Shown piece by piece: positions 29,789 through 38,705 of a stretch of DNA of 64,000 nucleotides. The stretch is from an uncultured Opitutia bacterium (GTDB lineage Bacteria > Verrucomicrobiota > Verrucomicrobiia > Opitutales > UBA953): assembly GCA_903913915.1 (NCBI GenBank), contig CAIWNE010000086.1, forward strand, positions 22,381 through 86,380, written 5' to 3'. The stretch's first letter is position 1; every line of letters begins with the position of its first letter. The position numbers and the translations under genes are program-made. Below the pieces are notes generated by a model. That model did not search any database and had not been told where the DNA came from. It was given only the letters and a program-made list of their open reading frames with translations.

Positions 29789-30229
29789 TTATTCCTCGTG
29801 GTTGAGGCCCGAGAAGGCGATGTTGTCGATGCCGGCTTCGGCGCCCCATTCGAGGGCCTTCGAGATGTACTTGGCGTGGCACTCCTTGTCGGCGCGGATC
29901 AGCAGGCGGTACTTCTCGTTCGTGCCCTTGCGGTCGGCGAGTTCCTTGGCGATGCCTTCCTTGTCGTTCGGGTCCAGTTCGCGGTCGTCCAGCTTGTACT
30001 TCGCCTGGCCGGTGGTCTTGTCCCACGAGATGTTGATGAGGCCTGCGGCGGCCTTGTCGTCGCGCTTCACGCCGTTGGCGGCGACCGGGAGCGCGATGTT
30101 CTTGTCCACCTTGAGCACCTGGGCCGACGTGATGGACATGAAGAAGATGAGCAGGACCAGAAGCACGTCGATCATCGGCGCGACCTGGAACTCCGGTTCC
30201 CCTTCTCCGCCTCCTCCTCCGCCTGCCAT
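29789..30229 (-). CDS. exbD: biopolymer transport protein ExbD/TolR family (first of two)
   Basis: 146 residues: a Gly-rich start (MAGGGGGGEGEPEF), the anchor FQVAPMIDVLLVLLIFFMSITSA with the conserved Asp, then a periplasmic domain containing an unusually charged loop (SWDKTTGQAKYKLDDRELDPNDKEG). The family pattern of a C-terminal beta/alpha domain (RLLIRADKECHAKYISKALEWG) is kept. Starts 32 bp after exbB; the leader CCCCCTAACCCAACAGCC is C-rich without Shine-Dalgarno. Confidence 0.92.
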   Translation of the reverse strand: MAGGGGGGEGEPEFQVAPMIDVLLVLLIFFMSITSAQVLKVDKNIALPVAANGVKRDDKAAAGLINISWDKTTGQAKYKLDDRELDPNDKEGIAKELADRKGTNEKYRLLIRADKECHAKYISKALEWGAEAGIDNIAFSGLNHEE

Positions 30230-30261
30230 GGCTGTGCTGTTGGGTTAGGGGGTGGAAGGGC

Positions 30262-31059
30262 TTACGACCGGACGTTGGAAGACGCCGAGGCGTTCCAATC
30301 CGGCTTGGCGGCGTAGATCTCTTCGTCGCCGACCTTGCGACCTGCGACTTCGTCGTAGGGGACGGCCCGGAACAGGCTGGTCGCGATCTCGGTGATGTCG
30401 TGGATGCCCTTGTTGATGCGGTTGGCCAGGAGGTAGTAGGAGATGAAGGCCGGGATGGCGATGAAGAGGCCCGAGGCGGTGGCCACGAGCACCTCGCCGA
30501 TGGCGCCGGCGAGCTGGGAGGGGTCGCCCACGCCGGAGGAGCCGAGCTTGTCGAACGCCTTCATCATGCCCGTCACCGTGCCGGTGAGGCCGATCATCGG
30601 GGTGCAGACGCCGATCACGGAAAGGTAGGAAGAGCGGCCCTTGAGTTCGCCCTGGATGCGGGTGATCTCGGAGATGATCGCCTCTTCGGTCATCGTCTTG
30701 CCATCCGGAGTGAAGGCGACGCCGGCGCGGACGACTTCGGCCACGGGGGAGCCGGCGGTCTTGGCGAAGGCGTAGGCGCCGATGTAGTCGCCCTTCTTGA
30801 AGAGTTCCTGGAGCTGGGTGACGTGCTCGGTCGGGTAGAGGGCGCCGGCGCGGGTGCGGAGGAAGCCGTCGACGATGAACCAGATCATGGCCACCGAGCA
30901 GAGGGTGATGGGGTACATGACCCAGCCGCCTTCATGGAAGAGGTCCATGAGGGTCTTGTCGCCGGACTTCTTGGCGACTTCTTCGGCGGCCGAGGCGGCC
31001 ACGGTCATCAGGCCGAGCATGGCGGCGCTGAGGGAGGTAGAACGGAGGTTCATCTTCAT
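30262..31059 (-). CDS. exbB: MotA/TolQ/ExbB proton channel family protein
   Basis: The channel subunit that, with ExbD, converts proton motive force into mechanical work. 265 residues: a signal-peptide-like N-terminus (MNLRSTSLSAAMLGLMTVAASA), then three membrane segments at about 48-66, 148-172 and 190-212. The conserved ExbB core is LKGRSSYLSVIGVCTPMIGLTGTVTGMMKAF ... GDPSQLAGAIGEVLVATASGLFIAIPAF. The extra N-terminal signal is typical of extended ExbB proteins outside enterobacteria. Leader ACACCCCATCATC is C-rich. Confidence 0.93.
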   Translation of the reverse strand: MKMNLRSTSLSAAMLGLMTVAASAAEEVAKKSGDKTLMDLFHEGGWVMYPITLCSVAMIWFIVDGFLRTRAGALYPTEHVTQLQELFKKGDYIGAYAFAKTAGSPVAEVVRAGVAFTPDGKTMTEEAIISEITRIQGELKGRSSYLSVIGVCTPMIGLTGTVTGMMKAFDKLGSSGVGDPSQLAGAIGEVLVATASGLFIAIPAFISYYLLANRINKGIHDITEIATSLFRAVPYDEVAGRKVGDEEIYAAKPDWNASASSNVRS

Positions 31060-31111
31060 GATGATGGGGTGTAGGCGGTTTTTAGGTTAGGTTTTGGAAA
31101 GGGGCAAGGAC

Positions 31112-32128
31112 TCACTTGTTGCCTTCGACCTTCTCTTCGTCGGCAAGCTTGGGTTTGGCCATGATGACGCCGTCAGGCAGGGGGCCGCCGGCGGCGATCT
31201 TCTTCTGGTCGGCCTCGGCCTTGGCGCGTTCTTCCTTGGGCAGCATCTTCTTGGCTTCCTCGGCCTCCTTGGAGACCGGATACGAGACGATGATGTCGTA
31301 GAGGTAGCGATTGGAGATCGCTTCGAGCTTCTGCTCGCGGAGCGCCGGGCTGTCCATTCCGCGGAACGAGCGGGCCGCGCCGAGCAGGGCCTTGGGGACG
31401 AGTTCGGCCTCGGAGCCAAAGAACACCGGGACGCGGAGGTAGGTGGTCATCGCGGCCTCGTACTTCTTCGAGGCGAGGAGCGAGTTGCCTTTGACGATGT
31501 GGAGGCGGGCCTGGAGTTCGGCGGTGTCGACCTTGGTCAGGAGCTCGGTGGATTCCTTGATGACGGCCTCATGGTCGCCCTTGCGGGCGCGCTGCATGAG
31601 GCGGGCCAGCTGGATCTGCGTGGCGACCTCGGGCTGCTTGGCGGCGTCTTCCTTCTCGAAGGCGGTGAGGAACGCCTCCGTGGCGGCGTCGTTCTCGAGG
31701 CGGTCGAGGGCGTCGAGCTTGACGACGGCGGCCTTGGCCCACCAGGAGCCGGGGACGTTCTTGATCGGCTCGAAGAACTTCAGCACCGCTTCGACGTTGT
31801 CGAGGGCCTTGGCGGGATCCCCGCGGTTCACGTTGGCCTGCGCCTCCTTGAGGCGGGCGGGCAGGGGCCAGACCACTTCGGTGACTTCGGACAGCTTGCG
31901 GGTGAGGGTGACTTCGATGCCGCCCTGGTTGCTCACGCGGTCGATGGTGCCCTTGACCACGTTGATCGTGCCCTTCTTGGGGTCGACGAGCGGCTTGGGC
32001 GGGATGGAGTTATCCATCTTGAACGGGTCGTTGATCTCCCAGCGTTCGCCTTTGAAGACGAAGGTCTGGGCCGAGGCCGAGGCCGCGGCGAGGAGCGCGA
32101 GGGCGGGGAAGAGGAGGGAGAGTCGCAT
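31112..32128 (-). CDS. exported TPR-like protein of the ExbB/ExbD operon
   Basis: 338 residues with a cleavable signal peptide (MRLSLLFPALALLAAASASA-QT). A small N-terminal beta-rich part (TFVFKGERWEINDPF, TINVVKGTIDRVSNQGGIEVTLTRK) is followed by helical TPR-like repeats (ALDNVEAVLKFFEPI, LLASKKYEAAMTTYLRVPVFFG) and a Lys/Glu-rich tail. Between the 1111-aa TPR gene (4-bp gap) and exbB (52-bp gap). Probably a periplasmic adaptor; no named family recognized. Confidence 0.75.
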   Translation of the reverse strand: MRLSLLFPALALLAAASASAQTFVFKGERWEINDPFKMDNSIPPKPLVDPKKGTINVVKGTIDRVSNQGGIEVTLTRKLSEVTEVVWPLPARLKEAQANVNRGDPAKALDNVEAVLKFFEPIKNVPGSWWAKAAVVKLDALDRLENDAATEAFLTAFEKEDAAKQPEVATQIQLARLMQRARKGDHEAVIKESTELLTKVDTAELQARLHIVKGNSLLASKKYEAAMTTYLRVPVFFGSEAELVPKALLGAARSFRGMDSPALREQKLEAISNRYLYDIIVSYPVSKEAEEAKKMLPKEERAKAEADQKKIAAGGPLPDGVIMAKPKLADEEKVEGNK

Positions 32129-32132
32129 GGGG

Positions 32133-35100
32133 TCAGAGTCCGAGGAGATAGGCTTTGGCTTCTTGGGCTTCGCGGGTGTCCTTGATGCGTTCCTTCTCGA
32201 GCATCTCCTTCAGGAGCTGCTTGGCGGCGTCCTTCTGGTTGAGCTTCGTGGCGAACAGCTTCGCGGCGCCGAAATAGGAGCGGGCGGCCCAGACCTCATA
32301 TTTCTTCCAGGTCATGAAGCAGCGGCGGTAGTAGGCGACGGCTTCGGCGTAGCCCTTCTCGTCCGTGGCCTGGCGTTCGGCCATCAGGCCCAGCCAGTAG
32401 AGGGAGGCGGCGGTCTTCTCGCCGCGCCACTCCTTGGTCTTGGCGATCTCTTCGAACTCTTTCTTCGCCTCGGCGTACTTGGAGAGTTCGGCGAGGGAAC
32501 GGGCGCGCGTGAAGCGGAGGTCGAGCTCCTTCGCCATCAGGATGTTGTTGTCGATCGCTTCGTTGCAGAGCGAGAGGGCTTCGGCGTATTTCTTGTCCGC
32601 GAAGGCGATCTCGGCGAGGCCGGCGAAACCGTAGTCGGCGTATTCGGACGAGCGGGAGTGCTCGAGGATGTAGCCGAAGTACTCCGCCGCCTTCTTGTGG
32701 TCGCCTTTGGCGAGGAGGCTGTCGCCGACGAGCGCGAGGATCGTCGGGTTGAGTTCCTCGGCCTTGTACGTGGCGGCGATCTTCGCGAAGTTGGCGGCGG
32801 TCTTCTCCGGTTCGCGGGTGAAGACGGCGAGCTGGCCGAGTGCGAACAGGCCGCGCGCCTGGGCGATGAGGGAGTCATGGTGGTCCTCGAGGCGGAGCAG
32901 CTTGGTCAGTTCCTTCTCGGCGTCGGCGCTCGTGTAGGCGCCCGGCTCGGGCTTGGCGCCTGCCTTCACGCGCTTGATCTTGCGGGCCAGTTTCTCGGCA
33001 AGGAAGCCTGTGAGCTTCTCGGTGCCTTCCTGCGTGCGGTCGTTGATGGAATCGGCGACCGCCTCGGAAAGGATCTTCAGGGCGCGCTTCTTCTGGTCGG
33101 CGATGGAGGACTGGCGCTTGGCTTCGACCTTGGAGAGCTCGGCTTCGAGGTCGGCGGACAGCTTCTTGACCGCGGCCTTGGCGGCGTCGACGTCATCCTT
33201 GACCACCTTGTCGCGACGTTCGACCTCATCGACCTTCTTGCGGGCCTCGGCGAGCTGGGCGCTGAAGGCCTTGCGGATCTTCTCGGATTCCGCGGCGAAC
33301 TCGGGCATGTCGCCCATCCGTTCGGTGGAGCGGATGACCTCGTAGAGGTAGGTCATCGCCTTGGGGTCGTTGTGGTTCCAGTCGAAGATCTCCTTGAACA
33401 GGTCGCGCATGCGCTTGTGCTCGCCGCGGCCGGGGAGCAGCTTGCGCAGTTCGCCAAGGACGAACTCGAGGGCCTGCGGGTTGGTGCGGGCGCTCTTGGC
33501 GGCCGCTTCGTAGGCGTCGATGGCCTTGTTCGTGATGGCTTCCTTCTCCTTCTCGAGCTTGGTGCGGATCTCGACGTACTTGGCCTTGTCGGAGGATTTG
33601 GCGTTGGCGCGGACGTCCAGGTCGGCGGCCTTGACCTTCTTGTCCACCTCGTCGGCGAGGCGCATGTGGGCGTCGCCGATCAGCGTGTAGACCTCGGGGG
33701 TCTGCGCGATGACGTCGTCGGTGTTGGTCTTGGCGTAGTCCGCCAGCCAGGCTTCGCAGAGCTTGATGGTGCCTTCGATGTCGGGCGGATTGACGCCGAA
33801 ACGCACGATGGCCTGGCGGTAGCGGACGTCGGGGATGAACTGGCCCTTCGGGTATTCCTGCTCGTACTTGTCGAAGTCGACCTTGGTCTCCTTGTACTTG
33901 CCCTGGAAGAACGAGCAGAGCGCGTTCATGTAGAGCACCTGCTGGCGGACCGGCGAGCGCTCATGCTTCTTGAGGAACTCCTCGAAGGCCTTCTGGGCCG
34001 GAGCCCAGTCGACCTGCGAGAAGAGGCATGCGGCGATGCGGAAGTCGATCTCTTCCTCCACCTCGGGGGTGAGGGTCTTCACGTTGGCCTTGACCCACTT
34101 GTAGTGCTCGATCGCCTCGGGGAACTCTTCGCGCTCCTGGGAGATGTCGCCGAGGATCAGCGCGATGGCGGAGACCTGGTCGTCCTTCGGGAACTTGGAG
34201 ATGAACTCCTTGCACTTCGCCTGTGCCTCGTTGTTGCGGCCGATGCGGCGCAGGGCGAGGATGTGGTAGTAGTAGGCGCCGGAGATGCGGCTGAAGCCGG
34301 GGCTGTTCTCGAAGATGTCGAGGAAGGCGACATGGGCTTCCCATGGGCGCTTGAGCTCGAGCAGGCAGAGGCCGATGCGGTAGGAGATGAACGCGTCGTA
34401 GTCCTTGTTGGCGTTGAACTCTTCCTGGATCTTCTTGAACTGGGCGACTTCCTGCTTGGCCTTCTCGATGTTGGCGGCCTGTTCCGGGTTGGGCTTCGGG
34501 AAGTTCTTCGTCATCGTGTCCGCTTCGGCCTGCTTGGCCTCGATGGCGCGGCCGAAGGAGCTGCTCAGGTTGGCGCGGCGGAGCGTGCCCTGGTAGTTCA
34601 GGAGGGCCTGGCGGTAGAAGTCGGCGCGGAAGGTCTCGTCGGCGGCGGATTCGGCCGCGGCGAAGCGTGCGTCGCCGATCTCAAGGCGTTGGAAGTTGGA
34701 GCGAACCACTTCGACGGGCGAACCGTTGCTCCTGGCATCGATCTCGTTCTTCAGCTGCGAGGCTTCCTTGGTCAGCCCGAGCTTGGTGTACATCTCGACG
34801 AGCTTGTACGCGGCCTCGCGGCGCTCGGGGGTGTTGATGCCGTCGGCGGTCGCCTGCTTCAGCAGGGCGATGGCCTGCGAATAGGCTTCCCGCTTGGCTT
34901 CGTCCGTGCCGATCTTGGCGCGGTCGACGATGATCTGGGCGGAAAGGGTGAAGGCGTTGACGCGTTCTTCCGGGCGGGCGAGGGTGTTGGTGCGGATCTT
35001 CTCGAGGCGGCCGAGGGCGAGTTCCCATTTGCCCTGCTTGGAAAGGGCTTCGATCAGCAGCAGCTCGGCCGTCCCGCGGCGATTGTCGCCGTCGAAGAAA

Positions 35101-35468
35101 TCCTCGGTCCCCTTGGGGTATTTGTCCAGGAACGCCGTCAGTTCGGCCTGCGCGCGCGGCCAGTCCTTGATGAAGAAGTGGCAGAGCGCCTTGCGGAACA
35201 GGACGACGGCCTTGAGCTTCGGTTCGACGTCGACGGCCTTGGCGTCAAGTTGCTCATACTGCTCGAGCGCCTCCTTGTACTTCTTCTCCTCGAGGCTCTT
35301 CTCGGCGGCCTTGTAGAGGATCGAGAGCGGGTCTTCCTGCTTCTCGGCGGCGGGCGCTGCCTTCTTGGTCTGCGCGCGGAGGACGCCGGCGACCGGGGTC
35401 ACGGCGATCAGGACGGCGAGCAGGGCCGCCTTGGCCAATTTATAGGTGCGGGACTCTTGGATAAGCAT
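32133..35468 (-). CDS. very large exported TPR/coiled-coil protein of the ExbB/ExbD operon
   Basis: 1111 residues, first gene of the operon. An N-terminal hydrophobic segment (AKAALLAVLIAVTPVAGVLRAQ) is a signal peptide or anchor. The rest is a long helical solenoid with many TPR-like units (for example SLEEKKYKEALEQYEQLDAKA, EREEFPEAIEHYKWVKANVKTL, FADKKYAEALSLCNEAIDNNILMAKELDLRFTRARSL), and a charged coiled coil near 700-790 (KKVDEVERRDKVVKDDVDAAK). Similar TPR proteins accompany ExbB/ExbD in several non-proteobacterial phyla. The 1355-aa plus-strand ORF over this gene is a GC-driven shadow. Periplasmic location is inferred. Confidence 0.8.
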   Translation of the reverse strand: MLIQESRTYKLAKAALLAVLIAVTPVAGVLRAQTKKAAPAAEKQEDPLSILYKAAEKSLEEKKYKEALEQYEQLDAKAVDVEPKLKAVVLFRKALCHFFIKDWPRAQAELTAFLDKYPKGTEDFFDGDNRRGTAELLLIEALSKQGKWELALGRLEKIRTNTLARPEERVNAFTLSAQIIVDRAKIGTDEAKREAYSQAIALLKQATADGINTPERREAAYKLVEMYTKLGLTKEASQLKNEIDARSNGSPVEVVRSNFQRLEIGDARFAAAESAADETFRADFYRQALLNYQGTLRRANLSSSFGRAIEAKQAEADTMTKNFPKPNPEQAANIEKAKQEVAQFKKIQEEFNANKDYDAFISYRIGLCLLELKRPWEAHVAFLDIFENSPGFSRISGAYYYHILALRRIGRNNEAQAKCKEFISKFPKDDQVSAIALILGDISQEREEFPEAIEHYKWVKANVKTLTPEVEEEIDFRIAACLFSQVDWAPAQKAFEEFLKKHERSPVRQQVLYMNALCSFFQGKYKETKVDFDKYEQEYPKGQFIPDVRYRQAIVRFGVNPPDIEGTIKLCEAWLADYAKTNTDDVIAQTPEVYTLIGDAHMRLADEVDKKVKAADLDVRANAKSSDKAKYVEIRTKLEKEKEAITNKAIDAYEAAAKSARTNPQALEFVLGELRKLLPGRGEHKRMRDLFKEIFDWNHNDPKAMTYLYEVIRSTERMGDMPEFAAESEKIRKAFSAQLAEARKKVDEVERRDKVVKDDVDAAKAAVKKLSADLEAELSKVEAKRQSSIADQKKRALKILSEAVADSINDRTQEGTEKLTGFLAEKLARKIKRVKAGAKPEPGAYTSADAEKELTKLLRLEDHHDSLIAQARGLFALGQLAVFTREPEKTAANFAKIAATYKAEELNPTILALVGDSLLAKGDHKKAAEYFGYILEHSRSSEYADYGFAGLAEIAFADKKYAEALSLCNEAIDNNILMAKELDLRFTRARSLAELSKYAEAKKEFEEIAKTKEWRGEKTAASLYWLGLMAERQATDEKGYAEAVAYYRRCFMTWKKYEVWAARSYFGAAKLFATKLNQKDAAKQLLKEMLEKERIKDTREAQEAKAYLLGL

Positions 35469-35609
35469 CGAGGGAGGGGAGCGTTAAGCTCCGCATCGGG
35501 GGTGCGTTGAAATTGCCCATACGCCCAAGGAATGCCAAGCAATAAGCCCCCCATGCCGCCTTGGTGGTTCGCCTCGTTTACGGCTCCCGGGCCGTCCGAT
35601 GTGAATAAC

Positions 35610-36548
35610 TCAGGCCCCGGGCTTGATGCCGGTGGCAAGAAGCGTCTCGAAGCCCGGTTCCTTGACCTCCTTGGCCACCACGCGGACTTCGGATTGGCTG
35701 AAGCCAGCCTCCTCGATCCAGTCGTGGAGTTCGTTCTCTTTGAATCCGAGCCAGCGGTCGGCGTAAAGTTCGCGCGCCTTTTCGAAACGGTGCGCCCTGA
35801 GGTCCAGGATCAGCAGGCGACCGCCCGGCTTGAGGATGCGGAACGCCTCGGCGAGGGCCTGTCGGGGGTTCTCGGCGTGGTGCAGGGCTTGGCTCAGCAG
35901 GGCGAGGTCGATGCTTCGGTCCGGCAGGGGGACCTTCTCGATGTTCCCGAGGACATAGGTGAGGTTCCGTAGGTGTTCCTTCTTGGCCAGGGCGCGTCCG
36001 ACCTGGACCATGCGCGGGGAGTTGTCGACGCAGTGGACGCTTTCCGCCTGACGGGCGAGCAGGCGTGACAGCGTGCCGTCGCCGGCGCCGAGGTCGGCGA
36101 TGCGCACGCGGGGCGTGAGCAGGAAGAGCATCTGGCCGATTGCTTCCCAGGAACGGCCCGGGCAGTAGTTGCGGCCGAGGCGGTCGGCGACCAGGTTGAA
36201 GTGCTGTTCGGCCTTCTGGCGGCGCTTCTCGATGATGCGCTGCAAGGCGCGCTGGTCGGCCGCTGATTTCGGTTCGCGGGCGCTCGCTTCCAGCGCGGCT
36301 TCGACGATGCCGGCGACGCTCACCGGAAGGTCGCGGGCGAGGGCGTAGAACGACTTCTTGCCGTCGCGTCGGTCGTTCACCAGCTGGGCCTTGCGGAGCA
36401 GGGCGAGGTGGGTCGAGATGCGCGACTGGGGGAGGCCGAGGATTTCCTGCAGTTCGCCGACCGCCAGCTCGCCCCGGTGCAGCAGGTGGAGCATCCGAGA
36501 CCGGGTCGGGTCGGCCAGTAGGCGCAGGGTTTCCCAAGGGTCGGACAT
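35610..36548 (-). CDS. ArsR-family winged-helix regulator fused to a SAM-dependent methyltransferase
   Basis: 312 residues from the ATG at 36548 (MSDPWETLRLLADPTRSRMLHLLHRGELAVGELQEILG); the ORF-track start upstream would run through a terminator. Residues 1-100: ArsR wHTH with recognition helix QSRISTHLALLRKAQLV. Residues 150-312: class I methyltransferase with motif I IADLGAGDGTLSRLLA, VLGNIEKVPLPDRSID, and HAENPRQALAEAFRILKPGGRLLILDL. This architecture is known in regulators of methionine/SAM metabolism; that function here is inference. No ArsR metal cysteine motif (CVC) is present. Confidence 0.88.
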   Translation of the reverse strand: MSDPWETLRLLADPTRSRMLHLLHRGELAVGELQEILGLPQSRISTHLALLRKAQLVNDRRDGKKSFYALARDLPVSVAGIVEAALEASAREPKSAADQRALQRIIEKRRQKAEQHFNLVADRLGRNYCPGRSWEAIGQMLFLLTPRVRIADLGAGDGTLSRLLARQAESVHCVDNSPRMVQVGRALAKKEHLRNLTYVLGNIEKVPLPDRSIDLALLSQALHHAENPRQALAEAFRILKPGGRLLILDLRAHRFEKARELYADRWLGFKENELHDWIEEAGFSQSEVRVVAKEVKEPGFETLLATGIKPGA

Positions 36549-36580
36549 GCGGGCAGGTTGGACCACGTCGGTATCCTTGT

Positions 36581-36610
36581 CAAAAGAGGAAGCCCCGTTT
36601 CCGGGGCTTC
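36581..36610 (-). terminator. rho-independent terminator after the long greA
   Basis: Minus strand GAAGCCCCG-GAAA-CGGGGCTTC (9-bp perfect stem) followed by CTCTTTTG, 28 bp after the greA stop and 33 bp before the ArsR-methyltransferase start. Confidence 0.8.
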
Positions 36611-36637
36611 GACGTTGCTGGCCTGTGGGCGGGGCGC

Positions 36638-38605
36638 TTAGCGCTTGTCGACCCAGCGGGAGATGCGGACGACGGTCCACGACTCGGCCTTGCCGTTGAT
36701 GTTGGTCGTGAACGTCTCGCCGGTCCTGTGGTTGAGGAACTGCTTGGCCAGCGGGGAGATGTACGAGAGGATGTTCTGCTCGGGCTTGCCGTCCCAGGCG
36801 CCGAGCAGGTCGTAGGCGATCTCCGTCTGGTCGGAGCCGCGGCGGAGGACCACGCTGGAGCCGACGCTGATGGTGTCCGTGTTGGCTTCCTTGAAATCGG
36901 TGACCTTGGCCTTCTTCAGCAGCGCGTCGAGCTCGGCGCGGCGGGCGGAGAGGGTGTCGTGGTCCTGGCGGGCCATCTTATATTCGGAATTCTCCTTCAA
37001 GTCGCCGAGTTCCTTGGCGAGCTGGATGGCTTCCTTGACCGCGGGCAGGCGCACCTTGACGATGTCCTCGAGCTCGCGCTCCTTTTCTTCCTTGGAGGCC
37101 TTGGAGACGAGGAGTTCCTTCTCCTCGGCTTCGGAGCCGGAGTGCTTGGACTTGGCGAGGCGCTGGACGTGCGGCTCGATCTTGGCGAGGCGCGAGAGGA
37201 GGGCCTTCTTGGTCATCTCGTCGAAGCCCTGGCTGCTCATCATCGTCCGGGTGAGGTCGAAGATGGTCTCGCTGTCGGCCTTCTTGCCGGAAGCGGGGGC
37301 GAGGATGCTGGAGATGAGTTCCTTGTCCTTGATCAGCTCGTTGGCGAGCGGGATGCGGGCCGTGGAATTGGACTCGAGCGACTCGGTGTCGATGGAGGAC
37401 AGGATGGCGCCGAGGAGCGAAGGATTGATGAGGCGTCCGACGATGTCGGCGTACTTCTTGGAGTCGCGGTTCTTGATGACCCAGATGATGACCGGGGCGC
37501 GGAGTTCGCGGGTCTCGAGCCACTGGGAGAAGCGGTCGGCGACGGCGCCGCCGAGTTCCTGGTCGCAGAGGTAGGCGATGGATTCGGAGACGAGCTTGGC
37601 GGAGCCGCTCTTCGTGCCGCCGATGTCGCGGTTGCGGAGGAGGTCGAAGGCGCGTTCGGACCAGTTGTCGCCGTGGTGGGCGCGCACGAGGTCGAGCAGG
37701 CTGCGGATCTTCTCGGTGGTGTGAGGGATGTTCAGCGCCACGAGGGCGAGGTCGCTTTCGGAGCAGAGGGCGATGATCTCGGAGGCGGTGGGGCTGACGG
37801 TCTCGACGTTCTCGACGGCGGAGCGGAAGAATTTGTCGCGGTTCCAGATGCCGCCGAGGATGGCCGGGAGGTTGTCGCGCTTGCGGGCGGACTCGAGCTT
37901 CTTGATCTCCTTGGCGAGGTCGGCGGAGACCTTGTCCAGGTTGGCGGCGGTAGCGGCCGAGCGGGTCTCCGCTGCGGCGCTGGTGGCGAGCTCTTCGAGG
38001 AGGACGAGCTTACGTTCGAAATTCGGGGCGCTTTCGTACTGGGCGAACAGGTCTTCGCCGAGGTCCTTGGGGGCTTCGAGGAGGGCGTAGAGGCCTCCTT
38101 TTCGCTCAGGGACGAGGATGGCGCGGTCCTTGCGGAGGGCGGCGCGGGCCTTGGTCCACCAGGCCTTGAAGGAGGTGGCGCGGTCCTTGCCGGCAGGCAG
38201 GGAGGCGAAGTGGATGCGGTCGAGGTTGGCTTCGAGCGCGTAAGAGGTGCATTCGCCGGTCGGGTATTCGGCAAGCAGGGCCTTCACGATGCCGGCCGGA
38301 TCGTTGGCGACGAGGTTGGCGATCTCCGCCTTGGAGGACTCGGCGTAGGCCTTGGCGACGACGCCGTTGGGGTTGATGACCTCGATTTTTCCGAGGAAGA
38401 AGGCCGCATCCATGGTGTGCCCCTTCTTGTTCTGCTCCGGGAAGTCGACGGTCAGGCGCTTGGTGGCCTCGTCGTAGGTGCGGATGATGCCGATACCCCA
38501 GGCTTGGTGGAGGCAGAAGGCCGGCTGACCCGTGGCGACCAAGTCGATGGCGGCCTGCAGGGAGTTGATTTTACCACCTTGTGGGTTGGGGGCCTTGTTG
38601 CTCAT
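36638..38605 (-). CDS. greA: GreA/GreB-family transcription elongation factor with a ~480-residue N-terminal extension
   Basis: The last ~160 residues are a recognizable GreA: N-terminal coiled coil (VRLPAVKEAIQLAKELGDLKENSEYKMARQDHD, where DLKENSEY carries the acidic tip) and C-terminal FKBP-like domain (SVGSSVVLRR..., YDLLGAWDG, SPLAKQFLNHRTGETFTT). GreA rescues backtracked RNA polymerase by stimulating transcript cleavage. The preceding ~490 residues are helical and not found in proteobacterial GreA (about 158 aa). A similarly long GreA is known in Chlamydia, a relative in the PVC superphylum. The start at 38605 (MSNKAPNPQGG) is preferred over 38632; neither has a Shine-Dalgarno. 655 residues. 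Confidence 0.9.
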   Translation of the reverse strand: MSNKAPNPQGGKINSLQAAIDLVATGQPAFCLHQAWGIGIIRTYDEATKRLTVDFPEQNKKGHTMDAAFFLGKIEVINPNGVVAKAYAESSKAEIANLVANDPAGIVKALLAEYPTGECTSYALEANLDRIHFASLPAGKDRATSFKAWWTKARAALRKDRAILVPERKGGLYALLEAPKDLGEDLFAQYESAPNFERKLVLLEELATSAAAETRSAATAANLDKVSADLAKEIKKLESARKRDNLPAILGGIWNRDKFFRSAVENVETVSPTASEIIALCSESDLALVALNIPHTTEKIRSLLDLVRAHHGDNWSERAFDLLRNRDIGGTKSGSAKLVSESIAYLCDQELGGAVADRFSQWLETRELRAPVIIWVIKNRDSKKYADIVGRLINPSLLGAILSSIDTESLESNSTARIPLANELIKDKELISSILAPASGKKADSETIFDLTRTMMSSQGFDEMTKKALLSRLAKIEPHVQRLAKSKHSGSEAEEKELLVSKASKEEKERELEDIVKVRLPAVKEAIQLAKELGDLKENSEYKMARQDHDTLSARRAELDALLKKAKVTDFKEANTDTISVGSSVVLRRGSDQTEIAYDLLGAWDGKPEQNILSYISPLAKQFLNHRTGETFTTNINGKAESWTVVRISRWVDKR

Positions 38606-38705
38606 TGCAAAAGTGGGTTTTGGGCATAACAATTCTCACTTGCAAGCAGGAAGGCTGGGGGCTTTGGGGTCTATGCCTCGATGGCCCTCCCGACCTGCGT
38701 CCCAC

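Noticed and set aside
31443-35510. 1355-aa plus-strand ORF opposite the large TPR gene
   Set aside because: Low-complexity Leu/Gly/Asp/Val antisense translation produced by the GC-biased codons of the TPR gene. The minus-strand frame has a signal peptide, TPR pattern and operon context.
36728-38629. 633-aa plus-strand ORF opposite greA
   Set aside because: Shadow frame of a gene with a clear GreA domain on the minus strand.
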